Position numbers and translations under genes: made by a program
Notes under the pieces: generated by a model
What the model saw: the letters and a program-made list of their open reading frames with translations, nothing else
The model's database searches: none
Told to the model about the DNA's origin: nothing
Shown: one piece after another, positions 49,667 through 60,500 of the stretch
Numbering within the stretch: position 1 is the stretch's first letter
Layout: the number at the start of each line of letters is the position of its first letter
From: Spirometra erinaceieuropaei
Taxonomy: Eukaryota > Platyhelminthes > Cestoda > Diphyllobothriidea > Diphyllobothriidae
Assembly: GCA_902702965.1 (NCBI GenBank)
Contig: CACRXP010000872.1
Coordinates: 123,939-187,938, forward strand
Direction: 5' to 3'
DNA length: 64,000 nt

Positions 49667-50448
49667 TCATGTGCCAAAGGAATTCTGATAGCTGGTAGCA
49701 TCCACGTCACGCCTCGGGAAAAGATGGTTTCGTCGGCCTGAATCCGATGACACCTGAGGTCTAAAGGAAAATGAGAGACTTATTCTAGATTTGTGAAAAT
49801 TCCCATAGCAGTAATCAGAAGACGAGGTGGCGAGCATACGCAGCTTTCGAAAAATTCTCGTCGGGCCAGTAAAATTATATGGGAAGGGGGCGGAAGTAAA
49901 AGGCGTCAGTGATAAGATAAATCGATTAAAGTTCGCCTTAAAGCGCAAGCTAGGTGTGAGAATGTGGGCGAGGGGGGGGAAAGGGGGGAAGGGGGGGGGG
50001 TAATAGCAGTCAGTGTCAGGGCGGGGTGAGAGCGGAAGGGCGCGGGAGAGTTGTAGTGTTAGTCGACCTTCGACCACCGTAGGCGCGGAGCCTGAACGTG
50101 GTTCTTCTGTGCGCACAATATTGGTTTTCCGCAACCTGATAGCGGCCGCCTCCGCTGTTGCTAACAGGCGCTGTCCCAGTGGCTTAGGAGAGTTCGATGG
50201 GACCTCATAGATCACAAGAAACGCTTCGTTGGGGTCTACATGATGTCTGGAGTCGACCACATGCGCGAGAATGGCGCTGTTTATGCTCTTAGTTACGCCT
50301 TTTCCCAGCCATGCCGGGAGGTGTTCCCGTATTCTTTTGGATAAGCGCCGACTCGTGCGACCAATAAAACCTGCTCCACAGGAGCAAGTAAAGGAATAGA
50401 TGCACATTGAAGTGGTCTGCGGTGGTAACTTATGCTTACCTTCTCCGC
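49667..50448 (-). CDS. PLE GIY-YIG endonuclease, 5'-truncated but open
   Basis: The minus frame from Met at 50407 is open for 246 aa, and the frame extends a little upstream (LPPQTTS). Residues 2-30 read CIYSFTCSCG then AGFIGRTSRRLSKRIREH, the Cys-rich linker plus the GIY-YIG start with its Arg and His. IYEVPSNSPKPLGQRLLATAEAAAIR and TNIV follow, with the Glu/Asn part of the nuclease. After about residue 110 the frame runs into a proline-rich stretch caused by a C/G tract (49966-50000), and the rest is probably not original protein. The reverse transcriptase is absent, so this is the 3' end of an element and not a complete gene. Its inverted partner is at 50522-50945. No promoter is evident. 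Confidence 0.75.
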
Positions 50449-50521
50449 GTAAAATAGGGTTAGTAGAGAAGGATACTTAAATCCTTGCCGCTGGGAAGGT
50501 TCGCAAAACAACCTGATCAAG
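50449..50521. other. 72-bp spacer of the PLE inverted repeat
   Basis: Unique sequence between the two divergent PLE arms. The left arm ends at GCGGAGAAGGT (minus strand, to 50448) and the right arm starts at GCGGAAAAGGT (50522). In a transcript through the whole structure it would be the loop of a hairpin with arms of about 420-460 bases. Confidence 0.8.
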
Positions 50522-50944
50522 GCGGAAAAGGTAAGGATAAGTTGCCACCTCAGACCACTTCAATGTGCATCTATTCCTTCACTTGCTCCTGGTGAGCAGG
50601 TTATATTGGTCGCACGAGTCGGCGCTTATCCAAGAAAATACGGGAACACCTCCCGGCATGGCTGGGAAAAGGCAAAACTAGGAGCATAAACAGCGCCATT
50701 CTCGCGCATGAGGCCGACTCCGGACATCATGTGATCTAGAAGGTCCCTTCAAAATATCCTAAACCACTGGGACAACGTCTGTTAGCAACAGCAGAGGCGG
50801 CCGCTATCAGGTTGCGGAAAACCAATATTGTGCGCACAGAAGAACCACGTTCAGGCTCCGCGCCGACAGTGGTCGAAGGTCGACTAACACTACAACTCTC
50901 CCGCGCCCTTCCGCTCTCACCCCGCCCTGACACTGACTGCTATT

Positions 50945-50945
<1 letters not shown>
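50522..50945 (+). pseudogene. PLE GIY-YIG endonuclease, inverted second copy, broken
   Basis: Same segment as the minus-strand copy at 49991-50448, with frequent point differences. In the coding frame a Cys-Gly pair has become Trp-stop (CSW then TGA, about 50590-50597), a 24-base in-frame deletion removes the codons after SGHH (about 50731), and VIYEV has become VI-stop-KV (about 50738). Downstream the frame KTNIVRTEEPRSGSAPTVVE is again shared by both copies up to the C tract. The copy therefore cannot encode a nuclease. Confidence 0.85.

Positions 50946-50991
<46 letters not shown>
50946..50991. repeat. 46-base poly-C tract
   Basis: Uninterrupted C46 directly after the PLE arm (TATTA then C run). 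The corresponding place in the other arm is a purer-to-mixed G tract (49966-50000). The exact length in an assembly is unreliable. The G-rich strand could fold into G-quadruplexes. Confidence 0.9.
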
Positions 50992-51019
50992 ACCCTCCCC
51001 TACGGTTCCGTTTACGATT

Positions 51020-51168
51020 TCGGTTAAGGTTAGGGTTAGTGTTACCCTTAAGGTTAACGGTTAACGTTTAACGTTGAGGTTAGGGTTAAGGTTAGGATTA
51101 GGGTTAATGTCATCGTCCGCTTCCCCATTCTTGGCTATCAACTGCGATCTCGCCGAATTTACGAATAA
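51020..51168 (+). repeat. telomere-like repeats with foldback-family end
   Basis: From about 51021 the plus strand is made of GGTTAAGG, TTAGGGTTA and GTTAACG units. It then runs into CCGCTTCCCCATTCTTGGC and a GGCTATCAACTGCGATC terminus (51131-51160). Reverse-complemented, this matches 1553-1690, including the inverted-repeat end. Only one end of the element is visible; the other side is replaced by the C tract and the PLE. Confidence 0.75.
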
Positions 51169-52164
51169 GGAAATTGGGGAAAATAAACAGGCGTTTCCAG
51201 TATTCGGCCAGTCTTATTCTTCTTGAATCTGACAAGTGCGTGGTGGTGGAATACTTGCTTTTGCCCACTGGTTTGTTATTTTAAAAACTGCATCATTTTT
51301 TCAGCAAACCCGCAAACTTTAACACTTTTATGTACTTTATAAAAGATATTCCGTTCGAAATTTCCATCCCTCTTTTTCGGTGAGATACAGTTTTTCAAAA
51401 TAAACCGGTTTCTCATTTTGTTCTGTAAAGACGGGACGACATCAGTTCTGAGGTATGAAACCAAATATAAATATGCGACTTATTAACGGTTCTTCCATGT
51501 GTCCAATTTAACTTTTTGCCAATTACTGTCGCGCTATGTCTAGAAATAATATCAGATTATAGTCTTATTACCGAAAATACGATTCGCATCTAAAGGAGAC
51601 ACATTTTTAAGCAGACAGCAATAACGGTAAAAATTATATTAAGCTTTTGTCTGAGATCTTCAACTATTTGCTTAGTTAGAGGAAGATGTTAAATTTATAC
51701 AGTTTATTATATTACATGTAGTAAAGGACAAAATTAAGGTTCATATTACAGCCATTAAACCAATCTTCATCGTAAAATAAACGACTTAAGTAATAAAAGG
51801 TTCATGAAAAGTTACGGAGATCTAATAGTAATTTTGTCAGGACAGCGAGTAGCAATCGGTTGACCTCCGGTAAGATAATTATCAGCTGGGAAACTTGCTG
51901 GTTAGGTTCATTGAGGGCTCAACTTTTGGTCGAAGAACATCAAATAGAAATACTCTTTCAGGTTTCTATCTTCAAAGATGGCCATTTTGGTCCGAGTGTT
52001 AAGTATGCGTTCCCATTTTCATAGACACTTCCCGCAGAAACGAAAGCATGGAGATCGGGTAACTAATAGTTAGGTGCCTTCTTATGAAGTAAGAACTGCT
52101 CACGAGTCAACCCCGCGTTCTGCCAAATATCTAACTATCACTTTAGAGATTCAGAAAGACACAA
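51169..52164. other. no recognisable feature
   Basis: AT-rich sequence with no frame above 62 aa and no repeat recognised. Confidence 0.5.
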
Positions 52165-52400
52165 TCATGCGATAAAGTGTGTCTGTAATGGTGCTTCAGT
52201 TCTGATCTTGGCACCTAACTCTGCCGCAGTGCGTTCTGTGGCCTCGGAAACATTCCTTATGTACAGCAGGGAGTGCAAATTGTTGGCCTCTCTTCCGTTT
52301 TTCCTTCGTGAGTGCGTGCGTATGCAGCGGCTGATGAAATTATTTGAATGGCCGTTCCTTGTCAATTGGTCCCTGATATGCCGTAATTCTTGCATCCTTC
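52165..52400 (-). pseudogene. PLE reverse transcriptase C-terminal segment, inverted
   Basis: The minus frame encodes the end of a PLE RT: ELRHIRDQLTRNGHSNNFI (NGYP..FI position) and LLYIRNVSEATERTAAELG, the YI..VSEA.ER....G block that precedes the linker to GIY-YIG. It is oriented away from the plus-strand GIY-YIG that starts about 50 bases to the right. Together the two pieces make one PLE 3' half with its upstream part flipped. A stop precedes the first Met codon, marking the junction region at 52396-52445. Confidence 0.8.
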
Positions 52401-52445
52401 ATCCGGGCCCGCCACAGTGCGTTTTTACCCGTCATCCTGTTAGGC

Positions 52446-52922
52446 GTGAGCTTCGCCCAATACCCAGCGGCTACCAGGCGTAGCAGAATCATAAAGATGA
52501 AGGATCGGCTGGACGCAGGTGAGCAGTCGGGCGTAGTCTATAAAATCCCGTGCCATAACTGTCCTTGCCATTACACAGGCCAAACAGGACGAAGTCTCAG
52601 CTCAAGAATACTCGAGCACAAACGAGCCGTTTGGAGAGGCGACCCACTATATCAAGTCGCCACTCACACGCTGGAGAAAGGCCATGAGTTTGATTTCGCC
52701 AACACGCGGATATTGACGCGAACCGGCAACAAGGCAGGGCCAGAACTGTTGGAGGCGTGGGTGTCGGACACCAACTCTATCAATAGACACATTGATTCGA
52801 CTGCGTGTTACCACACCCTCCACCCACGCAGCCAGGTGGCGCAACTCACATCGCCGCGAGGTACAAACGGCGCCACCACGCCGGGGGACCATTGTGGGCC
52901 AGGCAGCACAATCCAGACCTAG
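52446..52922 (+). CDS. PLE GIY-YIG endonuclease domain, open frame
   Basis: A 158-aa open frame, the best-preserved nuclease of the window. A basic linker (IIKMKDRLDAGEQ) leads to VVYKIPCHNCPCHYTGQTGRS (residues 30-50): the first Tyr, the CxxC pair typical of PLE linkers, and the YTG of GIY-YIG. LSSRILEHKRAV supplies Arg54 and His58. HTLEKGHEFDF and LLEAWVSDTNSINRHID supply Glu103 and Asn113. All expected catalytic positions are present. The nuclease nicks DNA to prime retrotransposition when fused to RT; here the RT part is missing or inverted (52165-52400), so it is an isolated domain. The ATG is simply the first in frame and need not be used. Residues after about 125 are probably untranslated-region sequence. 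Confidence 0.82.
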   Translation: MSFAQYPAATRRSRIIKMKDRLDAGEQSGVVYKIPCHNCPCHYTGQTGRSLSSRILEHKRAVWRGDPLYQVATHTLEKGHEFDFANTRILTRTGNKAGPELLEAWVSDTNSINRHIDSTACYHTLHPRSQVAQLTSPRGTNGATTPGDHCGPGSTIQT

Positions 52923-52984
52923 CCACGGACGTAGTTCCCCCTCCCCTCACGGCACAATGGTATAAATTTTCACACATTGTTACA

Positions 52985-53060
52985 CTCTAACAGTCTCTGA
53001 TGATGAATTCCTGTTTGAGTTCGAAAGCGAAGACCAATAAAGCCACTGTTCCAGTGATCG
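52985..53060 (+). ncRNA. PLE 3' tail with hammerhead-like core
   Basis: CTGATGA (52997-53003) is followed by a helix GAATTC/GAGTTC (53005-53010 with 53017-53022, one G-U pair) and GAAA (53023-53026), the two conserved core strands and stem II of a hammerhead ribozyme. AACAGT (52989-52994) can pair with ACTGTT (53045-53050) as stem I. One extra U lies between core and stem II, and stem III with the cleavage site is not canonical, so it is probably a decayed ribozyme. An AATAAA lies at 53036-53041. PLEs are known to carry hammerhead motifs. Confidence 0.4.
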
Positions 53061-55180
53061 TGCCTTCGTCTTCTTTTAAACAAGAACCCGGGATGCGTAT
53101 ATTCTCTTCCATTCATGAGAAATGCGCGATGTGTACCACATATAATAAAGGGTAATTTTCTGCCTTACACAAAGGCGATGCAGGATGCCTCTGTTTTCGA
53201 AAAATTAGTGAGATGAATGACCAAACAGCAGCTCTTCAATCTTCGAAGCTTTCGACTAACTTGTTAACTTACCGAACGAAACAATACACTCTGACAAGAT
53301 CAACTTCTTGAAAATGTCCTCAGCAACTTCAGTTCGACTGAGAGCAAAATTCACTGGACAAAAACAAGAAACAATTAACCGGGAGGTTGGCAGTGCCTCT
53401 ATTTTAATTCCATTACCACGTACAGGGAGAAACTAAAGGGATCTTGACACATTTTAGGTTTTTCATTTCTGTTCTATTTGCCTGAAAGCTAAGGATGTGA
53501 GAACAGAGCTTTTAAGAACTTGAAAAATTACAAACCTGAAGTTTAGGCAACAAGGCGTGCTATCGAGATCGCCAGCTATTCAGACGCTCACAGTCTGTTG
53601 ATTAAGTCCCAGCGTCTTTCTAACTAATGCTGCTGGTGATATACAAATAAATTAGAGCAATATTAAAATTTTAAGGACAAGTAAGGTCTTAAAACCTGAA
53701 ACACAGCCTTCACATCTCTGGAAATAGTTTTTGACTTTCAGGGAGAGCCAAAATTTTACTGACTACGCAGCGTGTCGTCATGGCTTCCTCAAGGAATATA
53801 TGGAAATCGGACCCTTGACAAAAGGGTGTTCTGCGAAGCGCTCTCGAAAAGTAGTTGAAAACCCCTGCAGTCCCTGCACCACATGAACACCATTTTATAC
53901 CATCAGCGGAGTCCTTTAACGTGCAAATCCCGTCTATAACTCGAAAAAAACACTCCAGCGTTTTACTCCTTGAGAAGACACAGGGTGCTCTACACTTGTA
54001 TTGTTAATTTCCCGCGTTCATTTTTGATCCACTCGCCGTGTGCCCACACAGTGTGCGCAGCACTAGCGATTTTCGAGTGAAACAGTGTATAGTGTGACAG
54101 ACTTGGACAGCAGATATCGCACGCTTTTCATACTCACTTCGCTTCAGTGGCGAGACAGTGTCAGTATGGTCAATTGTTTTAAAAATTGACGTTCTCAAGG
54201 CAGTTCATAAAGTTTTGCTTATCATACTCGCAAAGTCAGAGGTCTATGAAGTCGCGCTTCCGTGACGGTAGCGCAAAAGCCCCGCATTCCACACCCACAG
54301 TGTAACCTGGCATCCTGCAATAATTTTGAGCGAGAGGGCTATTATAATTTGAGCTTACTCGAGTTGACACATGCTAGATGCCTGTGGGCGACATGGTGCA
54401 TTTATTTAGTGGCATGTCTGGCTCCGGCTTCTACACGCGAAAAGGCTTCCGTGAAAGCTTAATGGCTGCTAAGACCGACATAGAAAAACGTAAGGAGCTA
54501 TTGTCACTACCAGAACAATCAACGGTTCTCCGCACGACTCATTTATCAAGTCAGCGTGCGTCACGGACATGCGCTCGTGGAAGGCGCAGCGGCAAACCCT
54601 TAAAAGAGCTAGGCTTGCATGCGCGTTCTAACTGGTCTTCAGGCTCACGCAAGGAATTCGAATCATCTTTTAAAAATATCTAACGACGATCCAGAGCGAC
54701 AAAGCGAATGGAATCTGTGGATCAAACGGATAAGCGACTGCGTTCAGTAAGTGATGCGAATAGTTGTATTAAGATAAGGCGGTTTGTTGCATTTTCATAA
54801 GTTCCCCTAATACTGCTGTCGGTATAATGTTGAATGTTAAAGTATATCACGCAAGCGTGAGGTAGCGAAACTGAGGACCCAAGGTGCGGGGACGATTTTT
54901 ATGACTCTGTAAAACGGCCAGTTAACCTAATTGAAAGTTACAAGTGTCGGCAAAAGCATAAGCTTCTTTCTTGTTTTAAAAGTAAGGAATTTATTTTGTA
55001 CACTGGGGCAGTTTTTAACAAATTCTGAACTAATAACCGTTTGTTGTCTACGTAAGTGCGTTCTACTGATACACGTCAAGACCACTAGTAAACAAGCGCC
55101 TATTCTTCAAAACATAAGGAACAACATGATAACAGATGTTCCGTACCGGTCACTGGATTTTTCATTCTGATCTAATTGTA
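53061..55180. other. no recognisable feature
   Basis: Contains a 101-aa plus frame at 54378-54683 with a basic, Ser/Arg-rich composition but no recognisable domain; not called as a gene. The remainder is non-coding by eye. Confidence 0.45.
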
Positions 55181-55186
55181 AAAAAC

Positions 55187-55285
55187 TCGGCGGCCTCGAT
55201 GGGATTCTAACCGACAACAGCAAAGCCAAGGCTGGAGTGCAACCAACGCTCCAACCACCTGAGTTACGGGGCCCCATCAGGAGCC
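55187..55285 (-). repeat. tRNA-derived SINE, family A, copy 2
   Basis: On the minus strand an A box (GTAACTCAGGTGGTTGG, about 55250-55267) and a B box (GTCGGTTAGAATCCCATC, 55198-55215) are spaced as in a tRNA. The segment between them (GCGTTGGTTGCACTCCAGCC) aligns with copy 3 and copy 1. The 5' start CTCCTGATGGGG also matches copy 1 (CTCCTGGTGGG). Confidence 0.72.
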
Positions 55286-55454
55286 CTGCGTTTACTTACC
55301 TATTATTTATGTGAGCCTAATAGTCATCTGGGCGATTCTAGATTAGTTGCTTAGGAAAACTTACTTGGGAAGTCAACTTACTGTATCAGAAATGGTGTAT
55401 TCAATACGTAGCAGTAGGCTGTACGGGTGACTTGGCCCAAACGTGATTTAACTC

Positions 55455-55620
55455 CCGGCCCCCTGTGGAGCCTCGTAGCGCAGATGGTTAGAACGTTGGT
55501 TGTACCTCAGCCTTGCCTTTTCTGTTGTAGGTTAAAATCTCACTGAGGCTCTCGAGGTTTTCACAACTGGATCAGAGTGAAATATTCAAGGGCTGTCAGA
55601 ACTTCTATCAAATTAGGTGT
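55455..55620 (+). repeat. tRNA-derived SINE, family A, copy 3
   Basis: Plus strand: A box GTAGCGCAGATGGTTAG (55475-55491) and a decayed B box GTAGGTTAAAATCTC (55528-55542), with the intervening CGTTGGTTGTACCTCAGCC matching copy 2. The tail after the B box (GGTTTTCACAACTGGATCAG) resembles the tail of copy 1. It faces away from copy 2, making a divergent inverted pair about 170 bases apart. Confidence 0.72.
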
Positions 55621-57539
55621 TGCTTACCGGGTCAAAACGAAGCAGGGGTGAATTGACTAACTGTGCAATTACTTCTCAAACTGACGCTTAGCTGAGCTAA
55701 AAAGGATAATAAACATCAACAATTATTAAATCTCAGTTAGGTTTCGACTGCTGGTAGGGGAAGATTGTGTGCCCCCACCCAGCCCTCCGAATGTCCTTCT
55801 ACGAAGTGTTTACTTATTTCCCACTTGACCAATAGACAGTACACATTTGTCCCGCGAACTCATGTGCGTTTCCCTGAGAAACTATTAATCTTACGCCGGT
55901 TCCGGGCGACGCTTCCTTATTGCATTATAAGATCGGAAGCGGTTGTATCTACACTCCCTCAAACGCAGTCGTTTTCTGCAATTTGTGACGCAAATGGGAT
56001 GTTTCCCTTCCACGGAAATCGGAACCCTACCTTTCACTTCTTGAAGCGTCCCGCCCGTATAAAAACGCCCTCTTACCACAATTCTCGTATTACAGGTGAT
56101 CTTGAGCCATGGCTCAGTTGGGGAAGGGGTGCATATAACCTTCTTCAACTAAACTATGTAAAAAGTGAAAATGGCCTTTATAGGATAAAGTATTAAATCC
56201 TGTAGGGTTCTCCTTGCATAGAGGTTGTCCTTGTCGATTACAATGTGAGCAGAAGAGTACGTTGACCAAAAGCAGTCAAAGCACGACAACATGCGGTGTG
56301 TCGAATCAGCTTCTTTCCAGCCGACTCTCCAAAACGCCAAACAGACATTTAGATAGGGCATGCAAATATGAATCCCCATATTATTCCTGCCCAAGTTTTC
56401 CAGACTACCTGCAGTATATATTGCCAACAAACCCTTATGGAAACCAACATTTCCTCTGTAGTCAGACTACCGGTATCAACTACGCTGAGATTATCACCAG
56501 TAATATGAACCCGGGTACAGCGTGCTGCTTGGATAGACGTCCTTGTTTCTCGTAAGTTTTCCCGGTTTTCGTCTATAGCATTCCAAGTTCTCGCTTCAAA
56601 GATAACATTTGACAAAAAAAGAAATTTTGAAAAATGAGGCTGCAAGTGAGTTTTTGCACTCTTTATTTCAAGTAGGATTCATACCAACATGTCTAAAGGA
56701 CGGGAAAGAATTCATACCGTACAGAGAGTAGTTATTTGGAGTACACTATAGAGATTGCTTAAAGGTTGTTTAATTAAAGGTCGACATACCACTATTTAGG
56801 ACTTACCTAGGAATCATGTTCCCGGTCATCATTTATGTGAACCAGTTGTTATATTTTCTGTTTGAAAACATATGAAAAAAGCGCAGCCAAAGTATTCTGA
56901 TTTGTGACATTAAATAGCTGACACAAAAGTTCAAAGTTGAGAATAAATTCACTTCTCTCTATTTTTCGGTTTGAGATTTCATTTTGACTCGTCTAAGAAG
57001 CCGTATCTTTTTAAAACTAATGAGATAGTTACTTTCCTCCTACAGAAAACAAACTGTTTATAAAAATGCGGCTGAAATACCCCCTTTCTGGGGACCTACA
57101 TCAGTTATGACAGGCTTCGCGTGTAAAGGTTGCAGACAAGCAACAAACAAACAGTTAAAAGGTATGTCACGCCATGACAGCGTTCAGACGACGAGCGGTC
57201 GATTGCGACGCAGAGGCTTATAAAGTTAAGCGCCCCCCAACGCCCGCCACAAACTATCTGATTCGCATAGCATTTCCAGACTACTATTAGGGCGACTCAG
57301 TCCTTACATGCGTGTGAATGCCACAAAAGTCGTTCAAAGAATGAACCATTTCAGTCTGGATTCCAGTCCTCCAGTCACTCTGTAATACTTACTACGAGGA
57401 ATTAATTATCTCGTAAGTTGGCAGCTTACTAAGCCATGCCTCTTAGCGCGTCATGATAGATTTAGGCTCATCAGATTTGTTGTAATGAGGAATGTGCTGA
57501 TGTGCCGTGAGGATGGATTCCTGAGTGTCCACCTTGCGC
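55621..57539. other. no recognisable feature
   Basis: Frames of 143 aa (55765-56196, plus) and 113 aa (56214-56555, plus) lack recognisable domains and have overlapping frames of similar length on the other strand. Not called as genes. Confidence 0.45.
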
Positions 57540-60500
57540 TCTTTTCTCCCATGTTCAGTCGACTGTCCTAGCCTGTTAGTGGGATTGGGCGCAGTGGTTG
57601 CCAAATCTAAACACGCAGTCTGCGTATGTCATGAACGACCTGGTCCCCACCACAAGTACCAGACTACGTCCAAGGGTAAGTTTCCCATGTAATTGAGATA
57701 TACACGTCCTGACATGTGACGTTTCGTCCGTCCTGCCGGTGACGGCGATGTGAATCACGTCTTTGCTGCAGGAGAGAGACATGGTGTTACGGAGGTAACG
57801 TGTATGTATGTTTCGGGAGCTAGGTTCATATATTGCCTAGGAAGGTTTGTGGACAGGTAAGCCGAGATGTTTTGATAGTTTCTGAACTGCGGTTTTTTAT
57901 CTAGAATTTTCATGTATATAACCGAATAGACCATGCGATAGCCGAATGTCCTCGGCAAGTGTAGGAAGATGATAGGGGTGCATGTAGAGGTCCCTAGCAC
58001 GGGTTTCATGGACTTAGAGCAATCGCTTCGTAAGTAACCGATCAGGCCGATGAGTGATTCAGATGTGAGGTTCCCATAGGGACATGCTGTAACTGAATTC
58101 ATATTGCTGGTGGTAAAGGCACTGGTAGTGAGGCTTTTAAAGATGATAGGGAGTGTCCACACTGGAGATGCTGACGATAGTTGCATTGGGGGTGTTTTGT
58201 GAGCTCAGAGGCGGGTCGATTGTGTTTACTTTGAAATGGGTATGAAGATATTCAAAGAGGCCAATCCGTTACCAAAATGCCTCTTAACAGTGTAAACACG
58301 ATGACAGGGGTGCGTACTTTCATCGTCACCCGTAGCACTTAAGTCTTGTTGGTACTTATTTTTTGCCTTAGTAGCGGCTATTCGTTTGACTAAGAAGACG
58401 GTCGCTCCAGTCATCACGGCTGTTTGTCAAGTCTGTCGATCTTGAATGAGGTCCTCCCAGGTATCCGAGATGATTTGCAAGTACTTAAGGGAAATCTGCA
58501 GGGTGCCCTTTTAGGATCTCTTTCGCCCGCAATGCTGGCGATTACGCGTTGAGAGGTCGTTGTAAAATAGCCATATGAGCAGACACCTATAATTCATCCC
58601 CACCAATGACCACTCGATAGCAGTTATATCTGCCTAAGCGTAGCGTGGGTACTGAGGACGTCGGTTCTTTCCGGAATGTCTGTGTCACGTCAGCTTCAGC
58701 ATTCTTCGAAGGCAGCTGAGGTGAAAATAGTTGAGTCTTCATATTTGGCCTCCATAAACAGTTTAGGTTTCCATCCCGCACAAGAGTGTTGTCAGAAAAA
58801 TGGTCCTGCGTATCCTCGTTTTTTTGCTGAATAAGATGCCATAACGGTTTCAGACGGAATACCGTCGCCGGTTGAAGGCCTGACTAGCATTTGGGATTCG
58901 ACTTGAGACTGCGTCGTCGACTGTGATGTTTCTTGAAACCGTACTACCAAGATAGGCTAATTTCTCCACTGGAGTGAGGCAAGTCCCCCCTTGATGCCGA
59001 GTTTATTGTATACAGCACTTGGTGCCGGTAGATGTTTGACCGGTTCCATCGATTCGGTAGTCAGCGTCGATCGCCAGCCGCTCCTCCAAATCGGCGTCCA
59101 CTAATGTAGCGGGGAACAGAGGACTGAATAGGGTGGGATCGATTACGCATCCCTATTATTCCTCTTTTATTACCGCGTGTTTGAGAAACGGCCTCATTGT
59201 CTGCGACGAGAGCCATCGTCGTGATGTTGTTTTACCACTTCCGTAAACAGTGCAGGACATCCGAATTTCAGCACGAATATTCAAAGTCTATCGCTATTTA
59301 CCCCGCCAAAAGCCTCCGTCACAAAAGTGGTTTAGAGGCTGGCCCTTTTTCCCAAACACTTTTCAGGTGCTTAGCGGTCGTGAAGTACATATCCACGGTT
59401 CCGTCATGTTTTCAGCATTCAAACTGTGTTTCTGAAAGAAGTCTCTGTTCCAAAGCGCGTTCAAGCGTTTGATCAGAACACGGGCAAAAATTCTTCTGCG
59501 ATGTTGAGAAGGAAGATGTCTATGTGATCATCACACGATTGCCAGTTCCACTTGCGTTTGTAAGTGCGTATGATAGTGACATCCTTGGGTAGCGAAAGGG
59601 TGTAGGACCCCCAAGTAGATGGCACCTACAAAAATATACCCTAGAATTCAGTGTGACTGTAAATATCACCTATTATTCGCCATTCCCGTTGTTTGAAATT
59701 TCCTTCCCTTTCTGACTAAATACAAGCGTACCAGCGGCGCTTTATTTAAAGTTCATTTTCTTTGAAGATTGCTCTTTGTTCCTTTTTTAACTGTCATTCT
59801 CACTCTCTCTGCCAAGTGACAGCATATGATAAGACTTTCGGCAGAAATTCATTTATTTTCTGTGTCTTCGTTCTCTCCGTCCTGCATGTTACCCCATCAG
59901 TAAAACCCCCTCTATCACCATTCAACGTATGACATGGCCCACAGTCTAGCTCAAGTTAGTTGTGGGTCCTGCACCCTATCGTTGCCCATCCTTGGATTCT
60001 TGGCGGATTAGTCCGCGTCACCACATAGCCAGGAACAACGAGGTATGCTTTTCCCTGAGATTTGAGCCACCACACTAAAGATATCGGCTGGAATTGCGTT
60101 TTCTCTTAGTGCTTTTCCACTAGACATTTGTTGCATTTCTCTGACTGCCTCAAAAAGAAAAGTCAGGCGGCCGAGTTCTTCGTTGGTTTGCAGTAGAAGA
60201 CGTCGGTTAGCGGTTTCTTTAGGGTTTGTTGATGTCTGATTTAAGACTTCATTTCAGTGCTATAGGATCTGTGACTTCTCCAGAAGGGCGGCTCCATTCT
60301 GACTTAGCAGTGGCCTAGTTCCCTTGACTAGTGGACCGTCAACGGTTTTGATGGCAGCGAAGAAATTCCCCATCTAGCCACGGCTGGAATATCTACCGAC
60401 CTCTTCAGTTTTGCAAATCAATCAGCTGTTCTAAATCTCCCTCAGCCTCTGTTATACTAGGCTTCGGCGTAGAAAGTATGCGACCTTGTTGGTGCTGATG

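Noticed and set aside
54378..54683. 101-aa basic frame
   Set aside because: No domain recognised and no coding-exon signals; left unassigned.
55198..55268. Functional tRNA gene on the minus strand
   Set aside because: A and B boxes are present but the acceptor stem and anticodon arm do not form a proper cloverleaf, and related copies share a non-tRNA tail.
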